A stretch of 64,000 bases of DNA, taken from Mycobacterium sp. DL. GTDB taxonomy: Bacteria; Actinomycetota; Actinomycetes; Mycobacteriales; Mycobacteriaceae. Every line of letters starts with the position of its first letter. The stretch's first letter is position 1. The notes below the pieces were generated by a model. The model saw nothing but the letters and a program-made list of their open reading frames with translations, did not search any database and was not told the origin of the DNA. This document shows, one piece after another, positions 1 to 8,970 of this stretch. The stretch spans positions 5,766,001 through 5,830,000 of the forward strand of contig NZ_CP155796.1 of NCBI RefSeq assembly GCF_039729195.1. The letters run 5' to 3'. The translations under genes were made by a program, and so were the position numbers.

Positions 1-71
1 GGCTGGCAGTGGAACCTGCAGAACGGCAGGTGCCTGACCACCAGAGGCCACGAACTCCGGTCCGCGAAGCT

Positions 72-413
72 GTGACCACCACGCCGAGGTTCTACGACGA
101 CGGCCTGATCCAGCTGGATCAGGAGGCGCTGACGCTGCGCCGCTATCACTTCCCGTCGGGAACGTCGAAGATCATCCGGTTGCGTGACATCCGCGGCTAC
201 CGCACCAGCCCGCTCGGACTGTTCCTGGATCGGTTCCGCATCTGGGGCACCTCTGATCTGAAGCGGTGGCTGCCCCTGGACGTCCGGCGGCCACTGAAGT
301 CCACGCTGGTGACCCTCGATGTACCCGGGTCCTTCCCGGATCCGGCGTGCACCCCCATGCGGCCGACAGAGTTCGTCGACCTCCTGGAGGACCTGTTGAC
401 GCAGTCGCGGTAG
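72..413 (+). CDS. Conserved hypothetical protein
   Basis: Soluble protein of 113 residues when started at the in-frame GTG at 72; an ATG at 9 would add 21 residues rich in Arg, Pro and Gln that look like read-through of upstream sequence. It has alternating hydrophobic and basic strands and a Trp-rich middle (IWGTSDLKRWLPLD), which resembles a small PH-like beta fold, but no catalytic motif is visible. It converges on the MOSC gene with a 6-nt gap. The function is not recognised. The left window edge is only 8 nt before the ATG, so a longer upstream start cannot be excluded. Confidence 0.6.
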   Translation: MTTTPRFYDDGLIQLDQEALTLRRYHFPSGTSKIIRLRDIRGYRTSPLGLFLDRFRIWGTSDLKRWLPLDVRRPLKSTLVTLDVPGSFPDPACTPMRPTEFVDLLEDLLTQSR

Positions 414-419
414 CCGGGC

Positions 420-1406
420 TCACCGCTCCCGCAGGACGGTGGCCTCCAGCGCCCGCTGGACCTGACGCATCGCTGTGCGGCCTGCGACGCTCGCCGCTCG
501 CCGGACCGCGTTCGGCGGATCGGGCGTGCGCACCCGCACCGCGTCGCCGACGCGTACCACCCCGGGTGTGGCGACGTCGGCGTAGACGCCGAGGAATCGC
601 TGCGTGGCCTCGGCCAGCCTGCGGGTCAGTGCACGATCGAGTTCGAGCCCGGGCTGCGGACGGGTGGGCACCACACATCTGATGGTCGGGTTGGTGATCC
701 GCAGTGCCGCCGAACCGAATTCGACGTCGCCGCCGACCCAGCCCGCTTCGGGATACCCGTCTCCCGCCTCGTCGAGTGCCACCAGCACGTTGGGCCGGAA
801 CCGGCGCACGTCATAAGGCACACCGTCGGCGGAGAGAGTCGCCAGGCTGGTGGTGCTGACGACGTGCACCGGGCTCAGATCCACGAAGGTGCCCGGCGGG
901 GTGGCGAATCGGGCCAGGGTCAGCATCTGCCTGGTCGTGAACACCGACGTGTCGGGCAGCGCTTCCTGATCGGACAGGCCGAAGTCCCGGCGCACCTCGG
1001 TCGGCGAGTAGTTGGCGCGGGTCTGCTGCACCGACAACCGGTGCAGGCTGGTGTCGGAGCTCGGCGGAAGGGCCGTCAGCCGTACCTCGCGTCCCACCAG
1101 ATCCGACAGTGCTTGATCGATTTCGCCACCGCCACTGGCTAATTCGGTGCCGTCCGGCATGGTGACGATCACCTCGGGCACATTGCCCGGGCCGGCGTCA
1201 GGACCGGGAGCGAGCGCATAGCGGGCCGAACAGCCGAGCAGCTTGGGGAGCCTGCGCGCGGAGGCCGTGATGTTCTGCTCGAGGTCGCGGACCGCCCACA
1301 GCCTGTCGGCGTGCACCCCGCGTCGATCGATGCGTACCTCGTCGACCGGCGAGCCGCCCATCGACTTGACCGGGAACCGCCAGAGCTGCACCACCGAACC
1401 GCTCAT
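420..1406 (-). CDS. MOSC domain-containing protein
   Basis: 328 residues. The N-terminus (VVQLWRFPVKSMGG) is the typical beta-barrel MOSC_N opening, followed by a C-terminal MOSC domain with the RFRPNVLV and IRCVVPTR blocks. MOSC proteins handle sulfur carried by pyridoxal- or molybdenum-cofactor enzymes, with a conserved Cys (here in RCVVPT) as the likely sulfur carrier. The start at 1406 was chosen because the MSGSVVQLW beginning fits the family; a further upstream ATG at 1451 would overlap the neighbouring gene by 38 nt. It follows the FAH-fold gene on the same strand by 7 nt and probably belongs to the serS transcript. The substrate is unknown. Confidence 0.85.
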   Translation of the reverse strand: MSGSVVQLWRFPVKSMGGSPVDEVRIDRRGVHADRLWAVRDLEQNITASARRLPKLLGCSARYALAPGPDAGPGNVPEVIVTMPDGTELASGGGEIDQALSDLVGREVRLTALPPSSDTSLHRLSVQQTRANYSPTEVRRDFGLSDQEALPDTSVFTTRQMLTLARFATPPGTFVDLSPVHVVSTTSLATLSADGVPYDVRRFRPNVLVALDEAGDGYPEAGWVGGDVEFGSAALRITNPTIRCVVPTRPQPGLELDRALTRRLAEATQRFLGVYADVATPGVVRVGDAVRVRTPDPPNAVRRAASVAGRTAMRQVQRALEATVLRER

Positions 1407-1413
1407 GACGACT

Positions 1414-2226
1414 TCATCCCGAAACCGTCTGCCGCAGCTCGGAGTACGCATCGCTTGCGGTGTCGTACACCCGCACGACGGCCTGATCGCCGGGCTGCAG
1501 ATAGGTGGATTCGCCCAGTGGCGTGTACCGGGTGGCGCCGATGCCGATCAACAGCTTCGTCGGGTGACCGCTGGCGACCATCAGGGCCCCGACATCCTCC
1601 AGAGGAGTGTCGGCGGAACCCTTCTGGTGGGCCAGCCGGTCGACGATCCAGTCCAGCAGTACCTCGCCGTAGTACGAGTAGCCCAGCAGCGGGCTGTCCA
1701 CCCCGTACTCGTGCTGCTGACCGTCGGCGGTGAGCAGATGGCAGACCAGCCGCAGCGTGGCGGTGGGACCGTCGGGGGTGAGGTCGCTGACGTCGAAGAA
1801 CTGCCGCGCAACACCTTTCGACGCCGGACCCCAGTTCTTCTTGTGGCTGATCTTGGGCGCGTTCGGCCGCCGTATGGAGCAGTCGTTGAACGCACCGAGG
1901 GCAAACGGCTGCAACGACGCCACGGTGTCACCGGCCCACTTGACCTCGCACGCCAGCCCGACCTCGGGTTCGATCTGCAGGTTCAGCGGAGTGTCGCTGG
2001 CGGGCAGCCTGATCGTGTCGTGCGACAGCGGGAACTCCCCGAGGAAGCTGTCGTGTCCCGGTGCGTACCACGGGAAGATGCCCTTGGGAGCCGACCCCTC
2101 GGAGCTGACGTTCACAAAATCGGCGGCCTCGCCGGCCTGCTCGAGGTGCCCGGCGAAGTTGCCCGCGACACCGAAACCGAACCACGTCCGCAGCTCGTCG
2201 TCGTCCAGTTCGATCACATCGATCAT
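1414..2226 (-). CDS. Fumarylacetoacetate hydrolase-fold protein (DUF5718-like)
   Basis: 270 residues. Several FAH-fold landmarks are present: the acidic metal-site block [13 protein letters not shown], the FNDCSIRR segment corresponding to the family's NDxSxR motif, and a late [19 protein letters not shown] stretch matching the fLxpGD strand. The start codon ATG (2226) overlaps the serS stop as ATGA, indicating translational coupling with seryl-tRNA synthetase. The catalytic reaction cannot be told from the sequence; the DUF5718 label is from memory and uncertain, while the FAH fold is better supported. Confidence 0.7.
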   Translation of the reverse strand: MIDVIELDDDELRTWFGFGVAGNFAGHLEQAGEAADFVNVSSEGSAPKGIFPWYAPGHDSFLGEFPLSHDTIRLPASDTPLNLQIEPEVGLACEVKWAGDTVASLQPFALGAFNDCSIRRPNAPKISHKKNWGPASKGVARQFFDVSDLTPDGPTATLRLVCHLLTADGQQHEYGVDSPLLGYSYYGEVLLDWIVDRLAHQKGSADTPLEDVGALMVASGHPTKLLIGIGATRYTPLGESTYLQPGDQAVVRVYDTASDAYSELRQTVSG

Positions 2227-3488
2227 GTTGTCCTCCCGGGTTCGAGCACGGCGGTTCCGACGTAGGGCACCAGCGCTTCGGGTACCCGCACGCTGCCGTC
2301 GGGCTGCTGGTGGTTCTCGAGGATCGCCACCAGCCACCGCGTGGTGGCCAGGGTTCCGTTCAGCGTCGCTGCGGTCTGCGGTTTGCCGTTCTCGTCGCGG
2401 TAGCGCACCGCCAGCCGCCGCGCCTGGAACGTGGTGCAGTTCGAGGTCGACGTCAGCTCGCGGTAGGTGCCCTGCGTCGGCACCCAGGCCTCGCAGTCGA
2501 ACTTCCGCGCCGCCGACGATCCGAGGTCGCCTGCCGCGATGTCGATGACGCGGTACGGCACCTCGATGTGGGCGAGCATCTGGCGCTGCCAGCCGAGCAG
2601 ACGCTGGTGCTCGGCTTCGGCGTCCTCCGGTCGGCAGTAGACGAAGCCCTCGACCTTGTCGAACTGGTGCACGCGGATGATGCCCCTGGTGTCCTTGCCG
2701 TAGCTGCCCGCCTCGCGCCGGAAGCAGGTCGACCAGCCGGCGTAGCGCTTCGGCGCCTGCGACAGGTCGAGGATCTCGTCGGCGTGGAAGCCGGCCAGCG
2801 GCACCTCGGAGGTGCCGACGAGGTACAGGTCGTCCTCCTCGAGGTGATACACCTCGTCGGCGTGGGCGCCCAGGAAGCCGGTGCCCTGCATCACCTCGGG
2901 CCGCACCAGCACCGGCGGGATGACGAGGGTGAATCCGTTGTCCACGGCGACGCGCACCGCGAGCTGGAACAGCCCCAGCTGGAGCAGCGCACCGGCGCCG
3001 GTGAGGAAGTAGAACCGGGAGCCGGACACCTTCGCGCCGCGTTCCATGTCGATGAGCCCCAGCGACTCGCCCAGCTCGAGGTGGTCCTTCGGGTTCTCGA
3101 GCGTAGGCGGCTCCCCGACGGTGTCCAGCACCACGAAGTCGTCTTCGCCACCGGCGGGCACGCCGTCGATGATGACGTTCGAGATCGCCATATGGGCTGC
3201 GGTGTAGGACTTCTCGGCCTCGGCCTGGGCCGCCTCGGCGGCCTTGACCCGCTCGGCGAGGTCCTTTGCGGTGGCCAGCAGTGCCGGTCGCTCGTCGGGC
3301 GCTGCCTTGCCGACCAGCTTGCTGGCCGCCTTCTGTTCGGCGCGCAGGTTGTCGGCGGCAGAGATGGCGGAGCGTCGCGCAGCGTCGGCCTCGGCCAGCA
3401 CGTCGACGAGGCCCGGATCTTCACCGCGGGCCTGTTGTGATGCACGCACCGCAGCGGGGTTTTCTCGCAGCACCTTCAGGTCGATCAC
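2223..3488 (-). CDS. serS: Seryl-tRNA synthetase
   Basis: 421 residues, the normal class II size. It charges tRNA-Ser with serine. The N-terminal ~110 residues form the charged coiled-coil tRNA-binding arm ([17 protein letters not shown] onward). The catalytic domain carries motif 2 ([22 protein letters not shown]) and motif 3 near the C-terminus ([16 protein letters not shown]). The GTG at 3488 giving (M)IDLKVLREN is the family start; the further upstream ATG would add an Arg-rich tail. It is the first gene of a leftward unit with the FAH-fold and MOSC genes, and is divergent from the septum-formation gene, as Rv3834c/Rv3835 are in M. tuberculosis. Confidence 0.97.
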   Translation of the reverse strand: MIDLKVLRENPAAVRASQQARGEDPGLVDVLAEADAARRSAISAADNLRAEQKAASKLVGKAAPDERPALLATAKDLAERVKAAEAAQAEAEKSYTAAHMAISNVIIDGVPAGGEDDFVVLDTVGEPPTLENPKDHLELGESLGLIDMERGAKVSGSRFYFLTGAGALLQLGLFQLAVRVAVDNGFTLVIPPVLVRPEVMQGTGFLGAHADEVYHLEEDDLYLVGTSEVPLAGFHADEILDLSQAPKRYAGWSTCFRREAGSYGKDTRGIIRVHQFDKVEGFVYCRPEDAEAEHQRLLGWQRQMLAHIEVPYRVIDIAAGDLGSSAARKFDCEAWVPTQGTYRELTSTSNCTTFQARRLAVRYRDENGKPQTAATLNGTLATTRWLVAILENHQQPDGSVRVPEALVPYVGTAVLEPGRTT

Positions 3489-3610
3489 GGGCAAAACCCT
3501 ACGTGGTGGTCGGAGCGTCCGGCACAGGCGCAACATTCGCCGCTGCCGCGACACAGCCCCATAACGTTACAACTGCATCACTTGTCACAGCACCCGACAC
3601 GCCTGTCACA

Positions 3611-4999
3611 ATGGAGCAGATGTCGCAGGCACCCGAACACCCAGAGGGCGGCTCGACACCGGGCGAGAAGGCTTGGTGGCGGAGCTTCCAAGCCGAGTCG
3701 ACCCGTCGTGCGCTGCTTCTCACCGCGCTCGGCGGGCTACTGATCGCCGGGGTGATCACGGCACTGCCCCAGTCGGATCGGACCGGCAGCCTCACCGCCA
3801 ACTCCATCTCACTGGGTCCCCGCGGCAACGACACCTTCGACCACGCCAAGAGCGGCGACTGCCTCAACTGGCCGGACCGCACACCCGATGCGGCGGAGAT
3901 CGTCGACTGCACCACCGAGCACCGGTTCGAGGTCGCGGAGTCGGTCGACATGCGCACGTTCCCCGGCAGCGAGTACGGGCCCGATGCGGCGCCGCCGTCC
4001 GCCGCGCGTATCCAGCAGATCAGCCAGGAGCAGTGTTCGGCGGCCGTGAAGCGCTACCTCGGCCCCCGCTTCGACCCACAGAGCAAGTTCACCGTCAGCA
4101 TGCTGTGGTCCGGTGACAAGGCGTGGCGACAGTCGGGCGAGCGCAGGATGCTCTGCGGCCTGCAACTGCCGGGCCCCAACAACCAGCAGCTGCCGTTCAC
4201 CGGCAGGGTCGCCGAGATCGACCAGTCGAAGGTGTGGGCGCCGGGCACGTGCCTGGGCATCGACCCGGCGACCAACCAGCCGACCGATATCCCGGTCGAC
4301 TGTGCGGCGCCGCACGCCATGGAGGTGACCGGCGCGGTCAACCTCGCCGAACGATTCCCCGACGGACTCCCGGCCGAGGCGGAGCAGGACTCGTTCATCA
4401 AGGACACGTGCACCCGGATGACGGATGCGTACCTGGCGCCGATCCAGCTGCGCAACACCACGCTGACGCTGATCTACAGCACCGTGTCGCTGCCCAGTTG
4501 GGCGGCGGGCAGCCATCAGGTGTCGTGCAGCATCGGCGCGACCCTGGGCAACGGCGGGTGGTCGACGCTGTTGAACAGCGCCAAGGGTCCGCTGATGATC
4601 AACGGTCAGCCGCCGGTGCCGCCCCCGGACATCCCCGAGGAACGCCTCAACCTGCCGCCGATCCCGATGCCCGACTTCCCGAACGAGTCGTCGTCGCAGT
4701 CCACCGGGTCCTCGGGGTCCAGCAGCTCCTCGGGATCGACCTACGACGACGGCCAGGACGACCAGACCCAGCACATGCCGCAGCAGTCGCCCAGCACCGG
4801 TACCGCCGACACCGAACAGGAGCCGCCGGCGGACACCGCCCCGCCGTCGGGGAACACGTTCCTCAATGGACCGCCTCCGCCGCCACCCGCCCCGCCCGGG
4901 GTGCCGCCGCCACCGGCCCCGGGTGCACCGCCGCCCGGTCAGCCGGCCGGGCCGCCGCCTGAGCTGCCCCCGCCACCGCCGCCGCCACCCGGGATCTAG
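3611..4999 (+). CDS. Septum-formation domain membrane protein (Rv3835-like)
   Basis: 462 residues from the ATG at 3611; a second ATG at 3620 is equally possible. A cytoplasmic N-terminus of ~30 residues precedes one membrane segment (LLLTALGGLLIAGVITAL). Two tandem extracytoplasmic repeats follow, each with Cys residues and GDCLNW/GTCLGI openings typical of the septum-formation domain. The last ~150 residues are Ser-rich then a long Pro-rich tail ending in a run of prolines. Such tails commonly cross or interact with the cell wall; the exact role is unknown. It ends 3 nt before the metallopeptidase gene, so both are probably one transcript. Confidence 0.85.
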   Translation: MEQMSQAPEHPEGGSTPGEKAWWRSFQAESTRRALLLTALGGLLIAGVITALPQSDRTGSLTANSISLGPRGNDTFDHAKSGDCLNWPDRTPDAAEIVDCTTEHRFEVAESVDMRTFPGSEYGPDAAPPSAARIQQISQEQCSAAVKRYLGPRFDPQSKFTVSMLWSGDKAWRQSGERRMLCGLQLPGPNNQQLPFTGRVAEIDQSKVWAPGTCLGIDPATNQPTDIPVDCAAPHAMEVTGAVNLAERFPDGLPAEAEQDSFIKDTCTRMTDAYLAPIQLRNTTLTLIYSTVSLPSWAAGSHQVSCSIGATLGNGGWSTLLNSAKGPLMINGQPPVPPPDIPEERLNLPPIPMPDFPNESSSQSTGSSGSSSSSGSTYDDGQDDQTQHMPQQSPSTGTADTEQEPPADTAPPSGNTFLNGPPPPPPAPPGVPPPPAPGAPPPGQPAGPPPELPPPPPPPPGI

Positions 5000-5002
5000 C
5001 CC

Positions 5003-5353
5003 GTGACCGTGCGGATGACCCCGCAACGGTTCGACGAGTTGGTCGGTGACGCGCTCGACCTCATTCCGTCCGAGCTGGCGCGGGCGATCGACAACGTGGT
5101 GATCCTGGTTGCCCCGCGAAACGACGAAGAGCCGGACCTGCTCGGTCTGTACGAGGGCATCGCGTTGACCGAACGGGATTCGTCGTACGGCGGTTCGCTG
5201 CCGGACACGATCACGATCTACCGGGACGCACTGCTCGACGTGTGCGGCAGCCCCGAAGAGGTGGTCGAGGAGGTGGCCGTCACGGTGATCCACGAGATCG
5301 CCCACCACTTCGGCATCGACGACGACCGGCTCCACGAGTTGGGTTGGGCCTGA
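5003..5353 (+). CDS. Zincin-like metallopeptidase (Rv3836-like)
   Basis: 116 residues. The motif HEIAHHFGIDDDRL near residue 95 is an HExxHxxGxxD zinc-binding site, placing it in the minimal metallopeptidase family (PF06262) that lacks a signal peptide and is presumably cytoplasmic. The upstream half (MTPQRFDELVGDALDLIP) is typical of that family. It begins with GTG, 3 nt after the septum-formation gene. The natural substrate is unknown. Confidence 0.88.
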   Translation: MTVRMTPQRFDELVGDALDLIPSELARAIDNVVILVAPRNDEEPDLLGLYEGIALTERDSSYGGSLPDTITIYRDALLDVCGSPEEVVEEVAVTVIHEIAHHFGIDDDRLHELGWA

Positions 5354-5421
5354 CACACACCCGAGGCGGCCTCTACGCGCGGCAACCCGAAGTCGTCGGT
5401 ACGGAGTGCTATGAACGGGTC

Positions 5422-5628
5422 ATGACCCGTGAATGCCGTGCCTGCCGCGCAGGCCTGGAGCACTGCCACGGTGCACTCATTCACCACGCCTTCCGGCGCG
5501 CCGAATGCACCGAGGACGAGTGCCTGGCCGCTTCGGGTGAGCACTCCATGCACCTCGACTGCACTGCCGTGGGCTGTATGTGCGACCAGCTCGAATCAGT
5601 GGTCGTCTCAGCCCATCGGCTCGGCTGA
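5422..5628 (+). CDS. Small Cys/His-rich protein
   Basis: 68 residues with eight Cys (residues 5, 8, 15, 29, 34, 47, 52, 54) and six His in the first 55 positions, including CRAC and CxC pairs, a layout suited to binding zinc or another metal. It is not a shadow of a larger gene: it lies downstream of the metallopeptidase gene and only its last 21 nt overlap the convergent phosphoglycerate-mutase gene. No domain is recognised. A possible but unproven link is to the zinc peptidase upstream. Confidence 0.65.
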   Translation: MTRECRACRAGLEHCHGALIHHAFRRAECTEDECLAASGEHSMHLDCTAVGCMCDQLESVVVSAHRLG

Positions 5629-6306
5629 GCGCCTCGAGTCGTCGACACCGGTCGGCGTCGGCGTGACACCGAACGGTGGGGTCAGCGCTCCCCACTGCAC
5701 GCAGCTCCATCGGCCATCGGTGATCGGGGCGAGGACCACCGATTCGGTGTTCGCGAGGTGATGGTCGATGGCAAACGCGCCGTCGACACCCGCGAGCACC
5801 GCGGAGACGAGCCGGATGGCTGCGCCGTGGCTGACCACCACGATGTCACCGGGGAACGCGTCGTCGTCGAGATAACGCAGCCGTAGCTGTTCGAGCACCG
5901 GCAGGTAGCGGTCGAGAACCTGGTGCGCGCTCTCACCACCGGGAAGGGGCACGCTGAGCTCACCGCCGTGCCAGCGCCGGTAGATCCCGTTGAACTCGTC
6001 GTGTGCGGCTTCGTCGCTGCGATTCTCCAGGTCGCCGACCTGAACCTCGTGAATGCCCTCGAACTCGTGCAATCCGGCGGCCGGGGCTGCGCTGATAAGG
6101 TCGGATATCTCCGATGCGGTCTGCACGGCGCGGGTGGCGATCGAGTGGGCGATCATCGCCGGCGGGCGCGGCAGGGCCCGGGCGAAGGCCCTCGCCTGAT
6201 CACGTCCGAGATCGGTCAGTTCGGCCCCGGGCGGGCGGGTGTCGAGGCGACGGTCGACGTTGCCGTGCGTCTGTCCGTGCCGCACCAGCACCAACCGGCC
6301 GCTCAC
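5608..6306 (-). CDS. Histidine phosphatase / phosphoglycerate mutase family protein (Rv3837c-like)
   Basis: 232 residues. The N-terminal LVLVRHGQTHGN holds the RHG phospho-acceptor motif, and the second catalytic His is in VVVSHGAAIRL. These belong to the branch-1 histidine phosphatases, most of which are small-molecule phosphatases, so the mutase label is only a family name. The GTG start at 6306 overlaps the pheA stop as GTGA, so it is translationally coupled to prephenate dehydratase, the order seen in M. tuberculosis. Confidence 0.9.
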   Translation of the reverse strand: MSGRLVLVRHGQTHGNVDRRLDTRPPGAELTDLGRDQARAFARALPRPPAMIAHSIATRAVQTASEISDLISAAPAAGLHEFEGIHEVQVGDLENRSDEAAHDEFNGIYRRWHGGELSVPLPGGESAHQVLDRYLPVLEQLRLRYLDDDAFPGDIVVVSHGAAIRLVSAVLAGVDGAFAIDHHLANTESVVLAPITDGRWSCVQWGALTPPFGVTPTPTGVDDSRRSAEPMG

Positions 6307-7244
6307 GGCCGGCCCTTCCGCATCCGCTCCAGCCACTCGGCCGATTCGTCCATCGGCGGTGGCGTCGCCCCGACCACCTCGCCCGTCGGCCACGAGCCCA
6401 GATAGCGGACCTCGGCACACCGGCGGTGCAGCGCCCGAAGCGCCTCGGCGACGGAGTCGTCGTCGATGTGTCCGACGAAGTCCAGGAAGAAGACGTAGGT
6501 GCCGAGTTCGGTGCGGGTGGGCCGGGACTCGATGCGGGTGAGGTCGATGTCGCGGATGGCCAACTCCGTCATGGCCGACACCAGCGCGCCCGGCACGTTG
6601 GCCACCCGCAACGCCACCGATGTCCGGTCCGCGCCCGTGCGCTTCGGCGGCACAGCGGGCGCTCCGACGAGAACGAACCTCGTTCGGGCGTTGGGCTCGT
6701 CGACGACACCGTCGGCGAGGGTGTCCAGCCCGTAGTGTTGCGCGGCCAGCGCGGTGCTGACCGCTGCGTCCGCCGTCCCGGCCGCGACGTCCTGGGCCGC
6801 GGCGGCATTCGAATTGGCCGCGACGAGTTGGGCTTTGGGCAGATGGTCGGACAGCCAGCACCTGACCTGGGCGGCGGCGACCGGGAACGCCGCCACGGTG
6901 CGCACGTCTGATTCCGCAGTCCCCGGGCGGACCGCGATCGAGAAGGCCACGTCCAGGGTCAACTCGGCGTAGATCTGCAGTGGCGATCCGTTGGCGAGGC
7001 TGTCCAGTGTCGGTGTCACCGATCCGTCGATCGAGTTCTCGATCGGCACACACGCGAACTCGGCATCGCCGGCGCGGACGGCAGCCAGGGCGGCAGGGGT
7101 GCTGTCCGTGGCGATCGGCGTGACCTCCCCACTGCCGGCGGTGCCGGAACCGCCGGTCGGTGGGATCAGGCCGTGGTCGGCGATGGCGCGCAGGGCCGCC
7201 TCGGTGAACGTTCCTTGGGGGCCGAGATACGTGATGCCAGGCAC
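6303..7244 (-). CDS. pheA: Prephenate dehydratase
   Basis: 313 residues. It converts prephenate to phenylpyruvate in phenylalanine synthesis. The start (ITYLGPQGTFTEAAL) is the canonical PDT opening, the FACVPIENSIDGSV segment forms the catalytic cleft, and the C-terminus carries an ACT regulatory domain (ALRVANVPGALVSAMTEL, ESRPTRTELGTYVFFLDF), which normally senses phenylalanine. It starts with GTG at 7244 and is the first gene of a two-gene leftward operon. Divergent to it is the iron-regulated gene at 7359. Confidence 0.96.
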   Translation of the reverse strand: MPGITYLGPQGTFTEAALRAIADHGLIPPTGGSGTAGSGEVTPIATDSTPAALAAVRAGDAEFACVPIENSIDGSVTPTLDSLANGSPLQIYAELTLDVAFSIAVRPGTAESDVRTVAAFPVAAAQVRCWLSDHLPKAQLVAANSNAAAAQDVAAGTADAAVSTALAAQHYGLDTLADGVVDEPNARTRFVLVGAPAVPPKRTGADRTSVALRVANVPGALVSAMTELAIRDIDLTRIESRPTRTELGTYVFFLDFVGHIDDDSVAEALRALHRRCAEVRYLGSWPTGEVVGATPPPMDESAEWLERMRKGRP

Positions 7245-7319
7245 CTCGCCAGCGTATCGGTTCGCTGCGGTAATCCCATTCCGCTGCGGGAAAGCCTTGC
7301 GCGGTCGACCGGCAACTAG

Positions 7320-7338
7320 TTAAGTTAGGCTCACCTTA
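7320..7338 (+). promoter_or_regulatory. IdeR (DtxR-type) iron box
   Basis: The 19-mer TTAAGTTAGGCTCACCTTA matches the mycobacterial iron box TTAGGTTAGGCTAACCTAA at 16 of 19 positions. It ends 20 nt before the start of the DUF2470 gene, a position expected for iron-dependent repression. The homologous gene Rv3839 belongs to the IdeR regulon in M. tuberculosis (recalled). Confidence 0.9.
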
Positions 7339-7358
7339 CCAAGAAGAAAGGTCGCGAC

Positions 7359-8147
7359 ATGGTTTCTCCTGCACCGTCCACCGCAGAGCGAATCCGCAGC
7401 GCATGCGCACGCGCCGGCGGTGCGATGCTCGCCGTCGAGGGCCTCGACCCCACACCCACGCCGGTACACCACCTGCTCGGCGACGGATCGTTCGCGACCA
7501 CCGCACCGGTCGACGGAGTGCTCGCCGCGACGGTGGCCTCCGCGGCCGACGAGGGTGTGCAGGCGGTGCTGGAGATGACCGACTACGCGCCCCTGCCACT
7601 GCGGGAACCGGTTCGATCGCTCGTCTGGATCCAGGGCAGGCTCCGCGAGGTCCCGATGGATGCGGTCGCCGGCCTGCTCGACCTGATCGCGGCGTCGGAC
7701 CCCAACCCGGCCCTGCTGCAGGTCGATTCCGAGCTCTCGAGCGCAGCAGGCGAGACCCGCTACGCGCTGATGCGCCTCGAGATCGAATCCGTCGTGGTCG
7801 CCGACGCGACCGGCGCCGAGTCCGTCGCCCTCGGCGCACTGCTGGGAGCGAGCCCGGATCCGTTCTGCGCCATGGAGTCCTGCTGGCTGCAGCACATGGA
7901 GTCCGCGCATCGCGATGTCGTCGATCGACTGGCCGATCGGCTTCCCACGGCACTGCGCCGCGGCCGGGTCCGTCCGCTGGGGCTTGATCGCTACGGTGTG
8001 CAGCTACGGGTGGAAGGCGATGACGGCGACCACGACGTCCGGCTTCCGTTCGCCAAGCCGGTCGACGATGTGACCGGCCTCAGCCAGGCGATCCGGGTGC
8101 TGATGGGTTGCCCATTCCTCAACGGGCTTCGCGCACGCGGCGTCTGA
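7359..8147 (+). CDS. DUF2470 / HugZ-like protein, iron-regulated (Rv3839-like)
   Basis: 262 residues without signal peptide. The N-terminal half fits a split-barrel of the pyridoxamine-oxidase type, and the C-terminal ~90 residues (DVVDRLADRLPTALRRGRVRPLGLDRYGV onward) match DUF2470, which in HugZ-type proteins contributes to haem binding and breakdown. An iron box lies directly upstream, so it should be expressed when iron is low. A role in haem-iron use is inferred from family and regulation; haem ligands cannot be assigned with certainty. An AAGAAAGG ribosome site lies 6 nt upstream of the ATG at 7359. Confidence 0.82.
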   Translation: MVSPAPSTAERIRSACARAGGAMLAVEGLDPTPTPVHHLLGDGSFATTAPVDGVLAATVASAADEGVQAVLEMTDYAPLPLREPVRSLVWIQGRLREVPMDAVAGLLDLIAASDPNPALLQVDSELSSAAGETRYALMRLEIESVVVADATGAESVALGALLGASPDPFCAMESCWLQHMESAHRDVVDRLADRLPTALRRGRVRPLGLDRYGVQLRVEGDDGDHDVRLPFAKPVDDVTGLSQAIRVLMGCPFLNGLRARGV

Positions 8148-8177
8148 GCGCGCCGGTGACCTCCGGACCCGGCTACC

Positions 8178-8954
8178 GTGGCTGCGGTGACCGGCCCCGA
8201 AGATGAACTCACCGATGTGCAGCGACGTGCGCTGCGCATCGAGATCGCCGTCGTCCTGGCAGTCACGTTCGGCCTCAGCGCGTACACCGCGCTGCTCAGC
8301 CTCATCGAGAGTGTGCTCGTCGGGCTGTCCGGTCAGACCGTGGCACTCAATCCACAGCGCTCCCGGTTCGGCCTCATCGACCTCGGACTGAACCTGGCCA
8401 GCGTGTTCCAGCTGCTGGCTTGGGGAGCGCTGGCGGTATACCTGCTGTGGCGCAGCGGATTCGGCTCGTCACAGGTCGGCCTCGGACGGATTCGCTGGCG
8501 GGCCGATGTTCTCGGTGGGATCGGGCTGGCCACCCTCATCGGCGTCCCAGGCCTGGCGCTCTACCAGGTCGCCCGAATTCTCGGGGCCAACGCCTCGGTG
8601 GAGCCTGCCGAACTGAACGACACCTGGTGGCGCATCCCGGTGTTGCTACTGCTGGCCTTCGGCAACGGGTGGGCCGAGGAAGTCATCGTCGTCGGGTTCC
8701 TGCTCACCCGGTTGCGTCAACTGCGGGTGAACCCGTGGGTCGCCCTGGCCGTTTCGAGCCTGCTCCGCGGCCTCTATCACCTCTACCAGGGATTCGGCGC
8801 AGGGCTGGGCAACGTCGCGATGGGGCTGGTGTTCGGCTACGTCTGGCAGCGCACCGGCCGGTTGTGGCCGCTGATCATCGCCCACGCCCTGATCGATGTC
8901 GTCGCGTTCGTCGGTTATTCGCTGCTCGCCGCTCACCTCGGCTGGCTCCGGTAG
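8178..8954 (+). CDS. CPBP family intramembrane protease-like protein
   Basis: 258 residues with about six to eight membrane segments. The conserved Abi/CPBP motifs are near residues 168-240: WAEEVIVVGFLLTRL (glutamate pair), GLYHLYQG and HALIDVVAF. The first motif departs from the usual EExxxR pattern: the Arg position is Val, a variant I recall in actinobacterial members. These enzymes resemble CAAX proteases; the substrate is unknown. The start is GTG at 8178, with another GTG nine bases downstream. The next gene begins 16 nt after the stop. Confidence 0.85.
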   Translation: MAAVTGPEDELTDVQRRALRIEIAVVLAVTFGLSAYTALLSLIESVLVGLSGQTVALNPQRSRFGLIDLGLNLASVFQLLAWGALAVYLLWRSGFGSSQVGLGRIRWRADVLGGIGLATLIGVPGLALYQVARILGANASVEPAELNDTWWRIPVLLLLAFGNGWAEEVIVVGFLLTRLRQLRVNPWVALAVSSLLRGLYHLYQGFGAGLGNVAMGLVFGYVWQRTGRLWPLIIAHALIDVVAFVGYSLLAAHLGWLR

Positions 8955-8970
8955 GACGTACATTCTTGCT

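Noticed and set aside
3809..5356. 515-codon minus-strand frame opposite the septum-formation and metallopeptidase genes
   Set aside because: Shadow; the plus-strand zinc-peptidase and septum-domain motifs are convincing.
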